NCBI GenBank assembly: GCA_000320545.1
Contig: ADNK01003439.1
Location: forward strand, 1-35,914
Origin: Bigelowiella natans CCMP2755
Lineage: Eukaryota > Cercozoa > Chlorarachniophyceae
DNA: 35,914 bases
Reading direction: 5' to 3'
Shown here: positions 11,684 to 27,000 of the stretch, one piece after another
How positions within the stretch are numbered: position 1 is the stretch's first letter
How the letters are laid out: each line of letters opens with the position of its first letter
Notes under the pieces: model-generated
What the model saw: only the letters and a program-made list of their open reading frames with translations
Database searches by the model: none
What the model was told of the DNA's origin: nothing
Program-made: the position numbers and the translations under genes

Positions 11684-12427
11684 AACTACCACTACTCCTG
11701 CTATTACTTCTACAACTATCACTACGACTTTCATTATATTTTCGTGTAGTATTATAAGGTCTCGCCCACGCAACAATATTGTAATGCAACTAGTCACACA
11801 CAACGAATTTTTTATTTGCTGCTGCTGCTGCTTAGTGATATTTCTACTGATAAACTGGCTGTTGACTGAGTATCGTCTGCTTCTTCTTTTTCTTCTTCTT
11901 CTTCTTCTTCTTCTTCTTCTTTCCACAGCAAAATGCAGGAACGGGGCATGCATATACCACAACGTATATATCGGAACTTTGCAAAAGCACTGACAGGATA
12001 TTCTCTGTCGGCGTCCAGTTCTCTCCAACAAGAAAAGATAGCAAAGGAAGAAGTGGAACAAGGAATCAAAATAGCAAAGAAAAAAGGTAGAGGAGGAGGG
12101 GGCGAGGAGGAGGAGGAGGAGGAGGAGGTCAAAGTGCAAGGAAATGAACTTGAAGAAGATGATCAAGGACCACGGAAATCGACGACAAACAAAAGGGGGG
12201 CTTCTACACAAGATATGGATGATTCCTTCTCGTCGTTGAAGTTGGCTTCTTCGTCATCCTCTTCGTCATCGCATATTTCTTCTCCTTCTTCTCCACCTTC
12301 TTCTCCTCTTTTCAATTGCTGTCCAAATGCCCTGAAAGCAATGGCTGATAACGGTGAGTTCAAGTTACTCAAGTCACTTGGCGTCTCCGCCGATGATGTG
12401 ACTAAGAATGATGCGGATCTCAACTGA
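9257..12427 (+). CDS. PPR-like organelle RNA-binding protein
   Basis: Seen: exons 9257-9675, 9886-9973, 10190-10323, 10517-10568, 10817-11379, 11515-11577 and 11929-12427 join in phase and give about 605 aa. The N-terminus is rich in Arg and Ser and poor in acids (RRLRFSYGGTCMM, then RWLRDTP), like a mitochondrial or plastid presequence. Helical repeat segments resemble pentatricopeptide repeats: KKEGWLSAEACNALISFLEA, NIEAGLTPNKEEWERVLWKA, RMWPPSCECIGAVLAMAAER and READYVLGKMQERGMHIP. The repeats are few and degenerate. A run of about 20 serines (11084-11168) splits the helical part, and the C-terminus is Lys/Glu- and Ser-rich. Family knowledge: PPR proteins bind organelle transcripts. Here a role in organelle RNA metabolism is inferred. 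A divergent TPR-like helical repeat protein is the main alternative. Confidence 0.78.
9692..9726 (+). repeat. (ATG)n microsatellite
   Basis: About eleven ATG units near the 5' end of the first intron of the PPR gene. A second CAT array at 9837-9871 lies near the 3' end of the same intron, so the two arrays are inverted copies that could pair in the pre-mRNA. Confidence 0.9.
9837..9871 (+). repeat. (CAT)n microsatellite
   Basis: About eleven CAT units just before the acceptor at 9884-9885. It is reverse-complementary to the ATG array at 9692-9726 in the same intron. Confidence 0.9.
10012..10062 (+). repeat. (TAG)n microsatellite
   Basis: Interrupted TAG array in the second PPR intron, with stop codons in one frame throughout. 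It recurs as another TAG array at 10679-10722 in a later intron. Confidence 0.9.
10679..10785 (+). repeat. (TAG)n and (TTG)n arrays
   Basis: A TAG array (10679-10722) followed by a TTG array (10756-10785) ends about 30 bases before the acceptor at 10815-10816. The U-rich TTG array may contribute to splice-site recognition. Confidence 0.85.
11084..11168 (+). repeat. Serine-coding TCC/TCA/TCG array inside a PPR exon
   Basis: Coding microsatellite in exon 10817-11379. It moves from TCC to TCA to TCG and back to TCA, all serine codons, and keeps the frame. The mixed codons suggest an older expansion under selection for a serine tract rather than a recent slippage event. Confidence 0.85.
11881..11920 (+). 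repeat. (TTC)n tract ahead of the last PPR exon
   Basis: TTC array ending eight bases before the acceptor AG at 11927-11928. It appears to be the polypyrimidine tract of this intron. Confidence 0.9.
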
Positions 12428-12601
12428 GCGTGGGTAATTGAAGCAAGTAAGTTGTAGAATTGCCAGCAGTAGAATGGCTGTTGCACGACGGACGGACAAC
12501 AATTGGGCAAAAACGAATGATAAATGCTTAACGATGATCGAAGGGATGATGACAAAAAGAAGAGCTGCATAGCACATGGTATGCAGGAATGTCGTATCCG
12601 C

Positions 12602-12637
12602 AATAAACGCAGCCTGGATAGCAGTTAAGCCAGGCTG
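12602..12637 (+). terminator. AATAAA plus 8-bp stem-loop after PPR gene
   Basis: AATAAA at 12602-12607 lies about 175 bases past the PPR stop. Directly after it is a perfect inverted repeat: CAGCCTGG (12610-12617) and CCAGGCTG (12630-12637) with a 12-base loop. A canonical polyadenylation signal is established knowledge; a role for the hairpin is inference. Confidence 0.45.
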
Positions 12638-12851
12638 TTATGTACGAAGGTGATACATGTGTGTGGTGACGATCCAGAAGGTGCCATGATGAGATTACAA
12701 CCACTACAACGAGATGATTTTTGCCGTAAGACTTATCTTGATGTCAACACCATTGCCCAGTTGGCGCATAGCCACATGGTCATGGCGTATATATCTAGAT
12801 ATGAGATCGAAGACAGATGCACAAGAATTAAACAAAAACCAATTATCTATC

Positions 12852-13151
12852 ATCCTAAGCGTACGTAGCTGTGCAAAGCTGCGAGGCACATGTGGGAGCC
12901 TATGAATGACACCATGCGATACAACAGCCTGCCCGGGCCGAGTGTACATGTATGTAATAGCTGCATGCATTGCATGTACAACAATAACACATAAGCGCTG
13001 TAGCCGCCCGCCGCGTCTCACATTTAGCAGCCTTTGAATGACAACACGCGATGCGGTAGCCTGCCCGTGCCGAGTGTATGCAGGCCGCATTGTTGCACAT
13101 ATACAACAACATTAGCGCTGTAACCGCTACTTCGCACAGCTACATTAGGAT
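12852..13151. mobile_element. MITE-like element with terminal inverted repeats
   Basis: Left end (12852-12878): ATCCTAA, five extra bases, then cGTAGCTGTGCaAAG. Right end (13130-13151), read on the other strand: ATCCTAA then tGTAGCTGTGCgAAG. The arms therefore match at 20 of 22 positions apart from a five-base insertion. Inside are two diverged direct copies of about 100-110 bp (12896-13007 and 13028-13127). They share AGCCT-T(G)AATGACA, GCCTGCCCG-GCCGAGTGTA and AGCGCTGTA-CCGC. No coding capacity is visible. Non-autonomous DNA transposon status is an inference from terminal repeats, size and non-coding content; no clean target-site duplication is obvious. Confidence 0.5.
12898..13127 (+). repeat. 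Two diverged direct repeats of ~100-110 bp
   Basis: Unit 1 (12896-13007) and unit 2 (13028-13127) both run from AGCCT near their start to AGCGCTGTA-CCGC at their end. Unit 1 also contains a palindromic segment in which TGTACATG and CATGTACA flank about 22 bases, at roughly 12943-12981. Confidence 0.75.
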
Positions 13152-13610
13152 AACCATTGAAAAGAAGCTAATCACTTTTTCATTTCTTATGTCCGTCTTA
13201 TGTACAGCAGAATGACAAACGGCATGTGGAGGAGTATTATAAAGCATTGTAGTGAGCGAGACCACACACCTCAAAATCAATTACAAAGCGTTGGTGTCGA
13301 TCGATATGCGAGAGCGTGGATATATATTACTCACGAATGCATGCACAGCATGACGAGTATTCACGTGCTTTCTTGCAGCGCAGAAGCCTCATGCACGCGA
13401 ATGTGCGTGGCTTTGAGGATGAACGCTTACAATAATGATAAAATCTGTGGACCCTTATGAGGGTCGATGAGATACATGCGCGGACTGACTCTCAATAATG
13501 CAATTATTACAGAAAAACTCAAGTAGGTTTCCGAGTGTCCCTTTCGGCTCAGAACATGTACTAATGTTTAACCTACTCTGATTATTTCGCATTCAGATTT
13601 TCCTTGTCAT

Positions 13611-15015
13611 TTATTGGCCTTCTTCCTCCTTTTCTTCTTCTTTTTCTTTTTCCTTTTCTTCTTTATCCTTCTCCTTTTCTTCCTCGCAGCATCGGCCGCA
13701 TCTAAGTCTCGTAAACACCTAATCATGCATGATCCAAAAATCAGAGAAGGTAAAGAGGGGCATATAAAGACTTAATTGTCGCACGAAACACGTAAATTCG
13801 AACAACTCATCTCACGAAAGATTCTAACATACCTTTCTTCAGCTTGGCGCTGATAGTCTGCCATGGTTTCTCCACTATGTGCTAACTCTTGTTCATGTTT
13901 GCCAAAGTTGACTTGAAGTCTTCCGTCATGGATCCATGGCTGTATCTCATCTATAAAATCTGTTCAAACATTCCAGATAAATGATCAGAAATAATCGAAA
14001 ACGAGTTACTAGGTAAAGGCACAAGAGCTATGACTAGCTATCTTGTCATTCTTCTGAGCGTAATCACTTCACCTTCCATTTCAAGGCTCCTAAAAATGTT
14101 ACAAAGTCCCAAGGTTTGGCGGCAAATAATGTCTGCCCGAGCACGCACTTTCTCCTTCTTCTCAGCGTTTTCAACGACTGTTATTCTTTTTAAAAAGAGA
14201 TCTTCAAGACCATCTCCGTAGTCGTCGCTGATGTCGAAAAAACAATTCGGAGTGTCCCCTCACGCAAACCATAAGGACAGCATGAGTGTACTGCTAGCTG
14301 CAAACCATACCGAATATCTTCACAATTCTTCTTAAATCCGGTGGAAGGGTGAGTAGCATGGTTCGTATCACAAACATTCTGAGATGAGAGGGGGGGAGGA
14401 GGAAGAGAGGGAGGGCTTGATGAAAAGAACATAGTAATGTACGTTCGAGATTATTATATACCTCAAGAGCTGCATAAACGTCACTTTCACCTCGATGTGC
14501 TTTAAGCTTATTCTCTACACGGAATACTAAGTCTGTTTACAAGAATAGAGGATAGGAGATAAGATTATTACATTATTGGTCCGAAGTCCACGTTCCAAAA
14601 CGTAATGCTACGGATGATGATTATGATGATGCTACCGATGAAGATGAAGAAGGAGAAGATGATGATGATGGTGATGATGATGATGACGAGGAGGTGGAGG
14701 TGAATGACAGGCAATATCACATATAATTTGTAGGCAATGACTGCACAGTCGCCAGTTTTGACGCTTCTGGTTTGATATTCTTTTAATTATTCGAATAAAA
14801 TAGTAGAACGACCGTGGCACGTCCTGCAAAGATTTGCTTGTCGATCGCTGGGTTCCAGCACCAGGCTATTTACCCAATAAACTGTAGATACTTTAAGCTC
14901 ATGCCAAGTACAGATTAGGTATAAAGCTGTTGTTTTCACGACCTGGCTTACACACCGATTGCTTGGCAAGAAGTATCAGAGACGCCAGCACTGCGAGGAT
15001 GCAGTTTTGCAGCAT
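13611..15015 (-). CDS. Canopy/saposin-B-like secreted or ER protein
   Basis: Seen: exons 14956-15015, 14721-14823, 14462-14526, 14311-14378, 14073-14227, 13833-13950 and 13611-13701 agree in phase and give about 219 aa. Residues 1-20 (MLQNCILAVLASLILLAKQS) form a good signal peptide. The mature part has a saposin-like cysteine layout: NWRLCSHCLQII, then ESDVYAALENVCD, FKKNCEDIRDDYGDGLEDLF and RADIICRQTLGLC. This follows the CxxC...C...C...C pattern and acidic helix of canopy (CNPY) proteins, ER-resident chaperone partners. The tail is a Lys/Glu run ending EEEGQ, without a KDEL-type signal. The family call rests on the spacing of Cys and helices rather than long identity. The 83-nt intron 14228-14310 restores a frame that would otherwise look shifted. 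The start faces FIGNL1 at 217 bp. Confidence 0.65.
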
Positions 15016-15232
15016 TCTTGATGTCTTATTGGATGAATACTTTATGATGAGTTATAACGAAATTAGTTCATAGGGATTAGTGCGAATGGTTGTATGGTAA
15101 CCGTGTAAATGAGCTCGTCGGGAGGCCTGGCGACCTCCCTCGCTCGTAGTCCAGTGGGATGGGGCTGCGTTTATGAGTCTGTGTTCGTAATCCACTTTCA
15201 GCAATCAAAATTTTTTGTTATTTGTTGCCGCG
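15016..15232. promoter_or_regulatory. Divergent spacer between canopy-like gene and FIGNL1
   Basis: 217 bp between two proposed starts. It contains a short hairpin: GGGAGG (15120-15125) and CCTCCC (15134-15139) with an eight-base loop. No TATA box is evident. The FIGNL1 start is the first in-frame Met of its exon and is the weaker of the two. Confidence 0.35.
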
Positions 15233-21048
<5,816 letters not shown>

Positions 21049-21865
21049 ACGAATGCATGAGAATCCAGCTGGAGTATGTATGTGTATGCTGAATTGCTGG
21101 CGCATAGATTAAGATGCCATCACCCACCATAAACACAACTTTTGCGATATGTAACATGCTTGAATGCTGTGCCGTGGTCACAATACATGCATGGCTATAT
21201 GCATTGTGTGTGTTCTACCGATGTGCTATACATAATGCCGATGCGTGCGCGGCTACAATGACTGCATAGCTACATCACGCGGCACAATAGCGCTTGTTCA
21301 TTTTCTGCGCATTGTGACAACATGCATCGCCTTTGTCAATTTCGTAACTAGGGGGTTGCACAGGCCCCACTTATTTGTAGTACATGTCGTGAATGCATCG
21401 GTCGCATAAATGTGCGGGCCACGCCTTACGTGTTTCGTTCAACTTAAAACAGGAATCGAACCGCAAATGTCTAGAATGTGGCCCATCACATGGATCATGG
21501 CACAGTAGGGATGCATGAATGATTGATGTTCGTCACTTAAAAACGTGATGTGCGTTAATGTGAAGATCACAAAGGAGAACAAAAAGTGCTAGAGATCTTT
21601 GTTCAAAATGTTATCTTTGCCACCCTTAAAATTTTCCGTTGATTATCCATTGTTAATATTGCCGATTGATTGAATCTAGAATGCAGTTAAAGCTAAATTT
21701 GAGGACTCGTGATTCTCTTTTGGTAACTAATTTTTTAAGTGTAAATGACCGAATTCTTGCCAAAACGTTAACAATAAAGTATTAAAACTATTTTTTACGT
21801 CTAGCTATTTCAATATTGAATCATCTCAAAAGAAGATATGCAAAGCAAAAATATGTGTAACATTA
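21049..21865. other. Convergent intergenic spacer 3
   Basis: Lies between the 3' ends of FIGNL1 and the glycoprotein gene. Rich in ATGCAT and related words (about 21053, 21187, 21198, 21325, 21393, 21511), with GCGTGCGCGG near 21244 and TAGCGCTT near 21289. From about 21580 the composition turns AT-rich; AATAAA occurs near 21774. No exon is supported. Confidence 0.6.
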
Positions 21866-22995
21866 TTATTCCACGGATCCTACCGTGGGATTGGAGTTGA
21901 TAGGCTGGGGATGGACAGTTGAAATGCCACCACCTCCTGCTGTGAGAGCATTTCCAGAGTAGAATGTAACATAAACGTACACCCCTGCAGCTATTGCCCC
22001 TACACCAGCCACACCTCCTACCACACCACCTGCGATAGCCTAAAAGATTGTATAATAATATTAATGTGAGTCACTATCATCCTATCCTCTCACCCCCCTC
22101 ACTTTCTCCTACACTATTGTGTGTCATTCATCATTGCAGTCATTGTGAGCATCGAATATGAAGACAACCGCTGTATTATCGGCGGAACCACCGCCTCCGC
22201 CGCCGCCTCCTTCGCTCGATCCAACGCTAGTCGGTGATGAAGCAGGTGGTGTAGTCGGTGGTGTAGTCGGTGGTGTAGTCGGTGCGACGGAAGGCACGGA
22301 AACCACGATGGGACTCGAGGTAGTAGGAGAGCATGTGGAAGGGCTCAAGCTTGTTGGTGATTTGGAAGGGCTCAGTGTAGTTGGGGAGCCTACATTATAG
22401 ATACAGGGATGTCAAAGTAGCCTTGATGTGCTCATGATAAGCGTGCAAAAGGAGGATGGCGAAATTCAACCAAATTAAAGTTTTCAGTAGATTTACACAT
22501 AATGATGAGTGCATGTATGATGATTTAGGTGATCGTTAAGACACTGTACTTGTTGGGGACACGGTTGTAGGCGATGCTGTAGAATAATACGCAAAAGTCA
22601 ATATGTATCACATTTTCCTCATTGCTAGAAGTAGCCTGACTGCTCATATTTACACAACGATATTGAAATTTCATCTCTCACTTACTCGTGGATGGGCTGA
22701 TAGTTGGTGTTTGCGATGGAGCGACAGTTGTCGGGTTGGTTGTGACGATGTCCATGCAAGCGCAAACCTAAAGAAAAGAGCACCAAACGACCGATATGAG
22801 CGAGAATTACCTCCAGCTTTTCAATAAAACAGCATAAATAAAAGGGAATTCATGATCGTTTTTGTTTCATTCTAACTACGGATGAATTCTTGGTGTATAC
22901 ATATGCATAGTCAGCGCAGCCAACGTTCGTTGCTACATTTGCCGCCTAAAGTTAGGGCGAAAAGTTGCAAACACAAACACAAACACAAACACACA

Positions 22996-23034
<39 letters not shown>

Positions 23035-23502
23035 AAGATTCAAGATTAATAAAGAAAATTAATCTAAATAAAACAATACACTGGATTTTGAGTTAAGAAG
23101 AGAATACATATGTAAATGGCTCCAGAATTAAATTGCAAGTAGACACTTACATTGAATAGTAAAGTGGATGTTGTAGAATCATAAGCGCAGGCTGATGGTA
23201 AGTTTGATGTGGTTGGAGAGACTGAAGTTATTGTTGGCGTAGGGGGAGGGTACTTCCCAGCAATTGTAGGGGCGGCCTGCAAGCATGTAGCCGCGTCTGG
23301 AATATCTGCATAATTGTTTGCACCGATGCAAATTGGAGAATTGTCTTGTGAAAACTGTAATAATGAAATAAGTCGTTGTCATCATCTCCATCTGCAACCT
23401 TGTGATAACGATTTTCGTTCGACTTACTGCATGCAATCCTGACTCCACAACAACCCACAGCCCTGTGATGAGGAGATATGCTATTAGCCTTTGGTTGACC
23501 AT
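21866..23502 (-). CDS. Type I membrane glycoprotein, Ser/Thr/Pro-rich
   Basis: Seen: seven exons at 23428-23502, 23151-23354, 22901-22945, 22686-22767, 22550-22576, 22169-22389 and 21866-22039 agree in phase throughout and give about 275 aa. Residues 1-25 (MVNQRLIAYLLITGLWVVVE, then SGLHA) are a clear signal peptide. The ectodomain begins with a short Cys-bearing part (NSPICIGANNYADIP, DAATCLQAAP, SACAYDSTTST, VGCADYAY, VCACMDIV). It continues as a mucin-like stalk built from SPTT/SPS and TTPP repeats and a Gly8 linker. One membrane helix (AIAGGVVGGVAGVGAIAAGV) is followed by a roughly 30-residue tail. I do not recognise a named family. A cell-surface glycoprotein is inferred from topology and composition, and dense O-glycosylation is likely. 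The 27-nt exon 22550-22576 is unusually small. Its 5' end faces POLA1 at 561 bp. Confidence 0.75.
22970..23031 (+). repeat. (CA)n array with (CAAACA)n lead-in
   Basis: An ACAAAC series grading into a pure CA tract, in the second intron of the glycoprotein gene. On that gene's strand it reads GT. Confidence 0.9.
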
Positions 23503-24063
23503 CTACCCAAGGGGACTCAGGCAGTGATCCCCCCCAGCCGCTGTTGACGTTGTGGCCTCCTGAGATACGTTTCACCCTTCTTATTTTGGTGTGCAAATAT
23601 GGTCCATTTATATTCTACGACAACTAATTCATGCTACCGGAGTAGTACCGAGAACCTAAACCTGTGGTTTTCTGCGATTAAATCCGAATACGTGATTGCT
23701 TTCCATGTCTCTACATAAAGTGCTCAGTCATTCAATGGGGGGATCTACGAATTATTCTTTAATTTGAAAAGTAGTGAAAAAAATATCGGTGGAAACTCAT
23801 TCGCGCGAACAACCAAATAAAGCCATATGCATAGTAAAATACGACATATTAGCAACTTGCGACATCAAAAAATATTTAAATCCACAATCCTACCGTAAGC
23901 TAGCGAGCGGGACAACACGAAGCTGAGCATTCCAGAATGAAATTTCCTTGAGACATGAAGTAATTGTTGTCGCAGTAAAGAGATCTAGGATGTTTCTGTA
24001 TCTCGTCTGCGCGGGTAACCCTTCCCGTCCACATATCACCCGTAAGGCGTACAGGGGCGAAAG
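23503..24063. promoter_or_regulatory. Divergent spacer between glycoprotein gene and POLA1
   Basis: 561 bp between two confident starts (Met 23502 minus, Met 24064 plus), so both promoters should lie here. No exon, TATA box or long repeat is visible. An AT-rich core occupies about 23750-23890. Confidence 0.4.
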
Positions 24064-27000
24064 ATGAGTACGCGCAGGACCAGGGAGAGAAAGGATAAGA
24101 ATGCTGATGTATTCGAGGCCCTCAAAGCAGCTCGAGAGGGGAAAGGCATGGTTCCTTCGGAGTATCAAGTGGTAAGAGAATATCCAATTTATTCACATAT
24201 CTATTGTCTTCAAGTTTTGTTGCTCTACTCATACATCAGGGAGCTGATGAGGAGGACGTGTATGATGAGGTTACTCAAAAAGAGTACGAGCAGTTGGTTG
24301 CCCAACGGAGGGAGATGGATGATTTTGTCGTGGATGATGATGGATTGTACGCTGATGATGGAGAGGAGTTTTGGGATGACGATGCTCCAAATAAAAACCA
24401 GAGGAAGCAGCAACGAAAATTGGGTATGTAATCAACAAAGCACTAGTGGCCAAAAGAAGGATGCCTTACATACAGATGCATTATGTAATTCCCATAATGC
24501 ACATTGGAGTAGTATTCAGTATATGCGAGCGCTGTCGATCATTTACGTTAAAAAATGACAAGCGACTGGCTCGATTAATTAGGAAAGCGCGGGAACAGAC
24601 CCAGAGTAAAAAAGGCAGCTGAGATAAAAAAAATTGATGCAAGATTTCTTCGCGGAGGGACAACTGCTGCCCAGGTATACTTGAACCAGTACCCCACGAT
24701 AAACTTTTATTCTATCACAGTCGCTCAGTCTCTCTGGTTTTAGGCAAGTCTAGATGTTGAGGCAGAAGAGGACGCCATGCTCGATAAGTTGCTTGAGGGT
24801 ATGGAAGAGGATGACGACGAGGAGATTGATGGTGCGTGATTACGATTATGTTGAAAAAGGCCTTCTATATTTAATCCGACATAACCTGAACATCGTGTAC
24901 ACCATGTTAGATGTGGCAAATATGGCTGCTGTAACAAACGCAAAGCTTCAGGATATGGCTATTTTCGCCCCTCAATCCAAGATCGGAGATGTGGTGATAG
25001 AAGAAAAAGAAGAAACGACGCTTGTGTTGTCCTATGCGTTAGTCTTTTTGATCCTACTTAACTCATGCAATTTCCTGCAATTAGAACGAAGTGGAAAACG
25101 AAATTGAAAAGCTTGCGAGCACCATTCAGAGGCACAACAAACGAAAGTGATAATAATTTAATAGAAAGTCTGAACATAGTACATCAAGCAGACGGGCGAA
25201 TGTTATTTCTGTTAGAATGTTATTATATCATAAAACTATCGTAAAACATCTGAATCTTTACTTTCTTGTGATGTCAGGCGGCAGGTTGGGGAGCCAGCAT
25301 CTGAAAGAGGCAACGACAACGAAATATCAGAAATGATTGAGGATGATAATGAAGATCAGAACCAAGACAGTGATGGCGAGGATTGTATCGGTGACAACGT
25401 ACCTGCTCCTCATAGCGGCGATGATGGTAAAGGGGATGATGGTGATGATGATGATAACTATGCTGAGGGAAATGATGACAAAGCGGAAATAAAGACTGCT
25501 GGGGGACTAGAGGGAAACGATGGGATTTCTGCCGCAGGAAAGAAGAAAGCTACATCGTCGACATCTGGCGATATTCCACGAGCTGCTGTTGCATCATCGT
25601 CATCATCCTCTTCATCATACAAGCTTAGTGCCGCTTTCGACAAAGTCACAGCGAGCTCCGATAAGACATTGATGCGTGACGGTGGTCTATTCATGTACTA
25701 TTACGACTCTTATTTTGAACGTTACGCTGAGGATGACAGAGTTTACCTCTTCGGAAAAGCCATTATTGGTGGTGGCAACAATCATCATCGCCGTAAAAGC
25801 GTAAGCGTCTGCCTTACTGTGGAGAACATGGAACGGAACATCTATGTACTACCCAGAAAATACTTTCAAACCGACCCAAATGACCCCACAACCGCCACAA
25901 AAAGAGAGGTCAGTATTGTTGACGTTTACAAAGAAATTGCAGCCATCTTCAAAAGGAAGGGCATTTCTCCCTTCAAAAGCAAGAAGGTAGAGCGCAACTT
26001 CTGTTTTGAGCAGCCACGGGTGACGACTTTGGGGGACAAGATGTCTGGCGAAGAGGTTCGACATGTGCCTGCTGTGGCTCCCAATACTGCATTCCTCAAG
26101 GTTGTCTACTCATTCAAATTTCCGGCACTTCCTCGCGATCTCAAGGGTCAGACCTTTGAGTGCGTGTTTGGCACTGGAAGCTCACAGTTGGAGCTTCTAT
26201 TGCTCAAACGTGAATTAATGGGACCTTGCTGGCTTCGTATTGAAAAGCCCGAGCGATGCGCTGTGAGCGACTGCCTGAGCTGGTGTAAGTACGAGTTCAA
26301 GATTAAGGATCACAAACTGATATCTAGGCTCCCCAACCCTCAGCCCCCAGCACCTCCTTTCAGCATCACTAGCTTAGCGATAAAGACGAGGCTCAACCCT
26401 GTCACCCATGGCCATGAAGTCGCAGTCGTGTCCTTAAGGAAACTAAAATCGACTGATGTAGACGGTCCCCTTCCAGCACGATGGCAACTAGAGAGTGAGG
26501 TTATGTCAATGGCCTGCAAGCTTGAGGGAAAAGCCTGGCCTTACGATCTTCTTGTTGCTGAGCGTCGACATCGCGCCGCGGCAGCTTCATCTTCTGGGAA
26601 GAAGAAGGGGACTGTTGCAGCACCCAAGATCATCAAGCACCCGAATGAGCGTGCTTTGCTCAATTTTCTGGCGAATAAAATACATAGTTGGGACCCCGAT
26701 ATCATCGTCGCGCATGAGCTTCATGGATTTGTCATTGACGTTCTGATTGGGAGAATGGCCCACCATAAGGTACAGTACTGGTCACGACTGGGCCGTCTGC
26801 GTAAGTCTCGCTTCCCGCGCTCCTCTGCGAGAGGAGGCCTGTCGCTCGTCGACTTTGGAGTCGGTTCTGGTCGGCTCCTCGTCGACACGCAAGTCTGCGC
26901 CAAGGAATTCGTCCGTGAAAACACCTATACGCTCTCGCATCTTGCCAAGACAAGGCTTAATGAGTACCGACAAGAAATAGGTGCGGCAGAGGTAGAGAAG

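Larger units (their letters stand above)
12428..13610. other. Convergent intergenic spacer 2
   Basis: Lies between the 3' ends of the PPR and canopy-like genes. It contains the AATAAA/hairpin at 12602-12637 and a 300-bp inverted-repeat element at 12852-13151. Further ATGCATG-rich sequence follows (about 13336-13345), and a TC-rich tract begins near 13620. No exon is supported; the open frame at 12650-12868 starts at GTG and has no partners. Confidence 0.6.

Noticed and set aside
12852-13151. CRISPR-like or tandem satellite array
   Set aside because: Only two diverged copies, no regular spacers, inverted termini, and a eukaryotic context.
14190-14378. Apparent one-base frameshift at the A6 run (14237-14242) in the canopy-like gene
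   Set aside because: An 83-nt intron (14228-14310, GTATGG...TTGTTTTTTCGACATCAG on the minus strand) restores the frame exactly and joins CEDIR to DDYGDGLEDLF in the right phase, so no lesion is needed.
15120-15139. Hairpin GGGAGG/CCTCCC as a small RNA or terminator
   Set aside because: Only a six-base stem in a promoter-like spacer, with no supporting RNA features. No tRNA or snRNA boxes were seen nearby.
23428-23596. Alternative minus-strand frame with RAVGCC and many Gly residues over the start of the glycoprotein gene
   Set aside because: The overlapping frame gives a textbook signal peptide from an ATG and phase-0 splicing into all later exons. The alternative would need an unsupported upstream exon.
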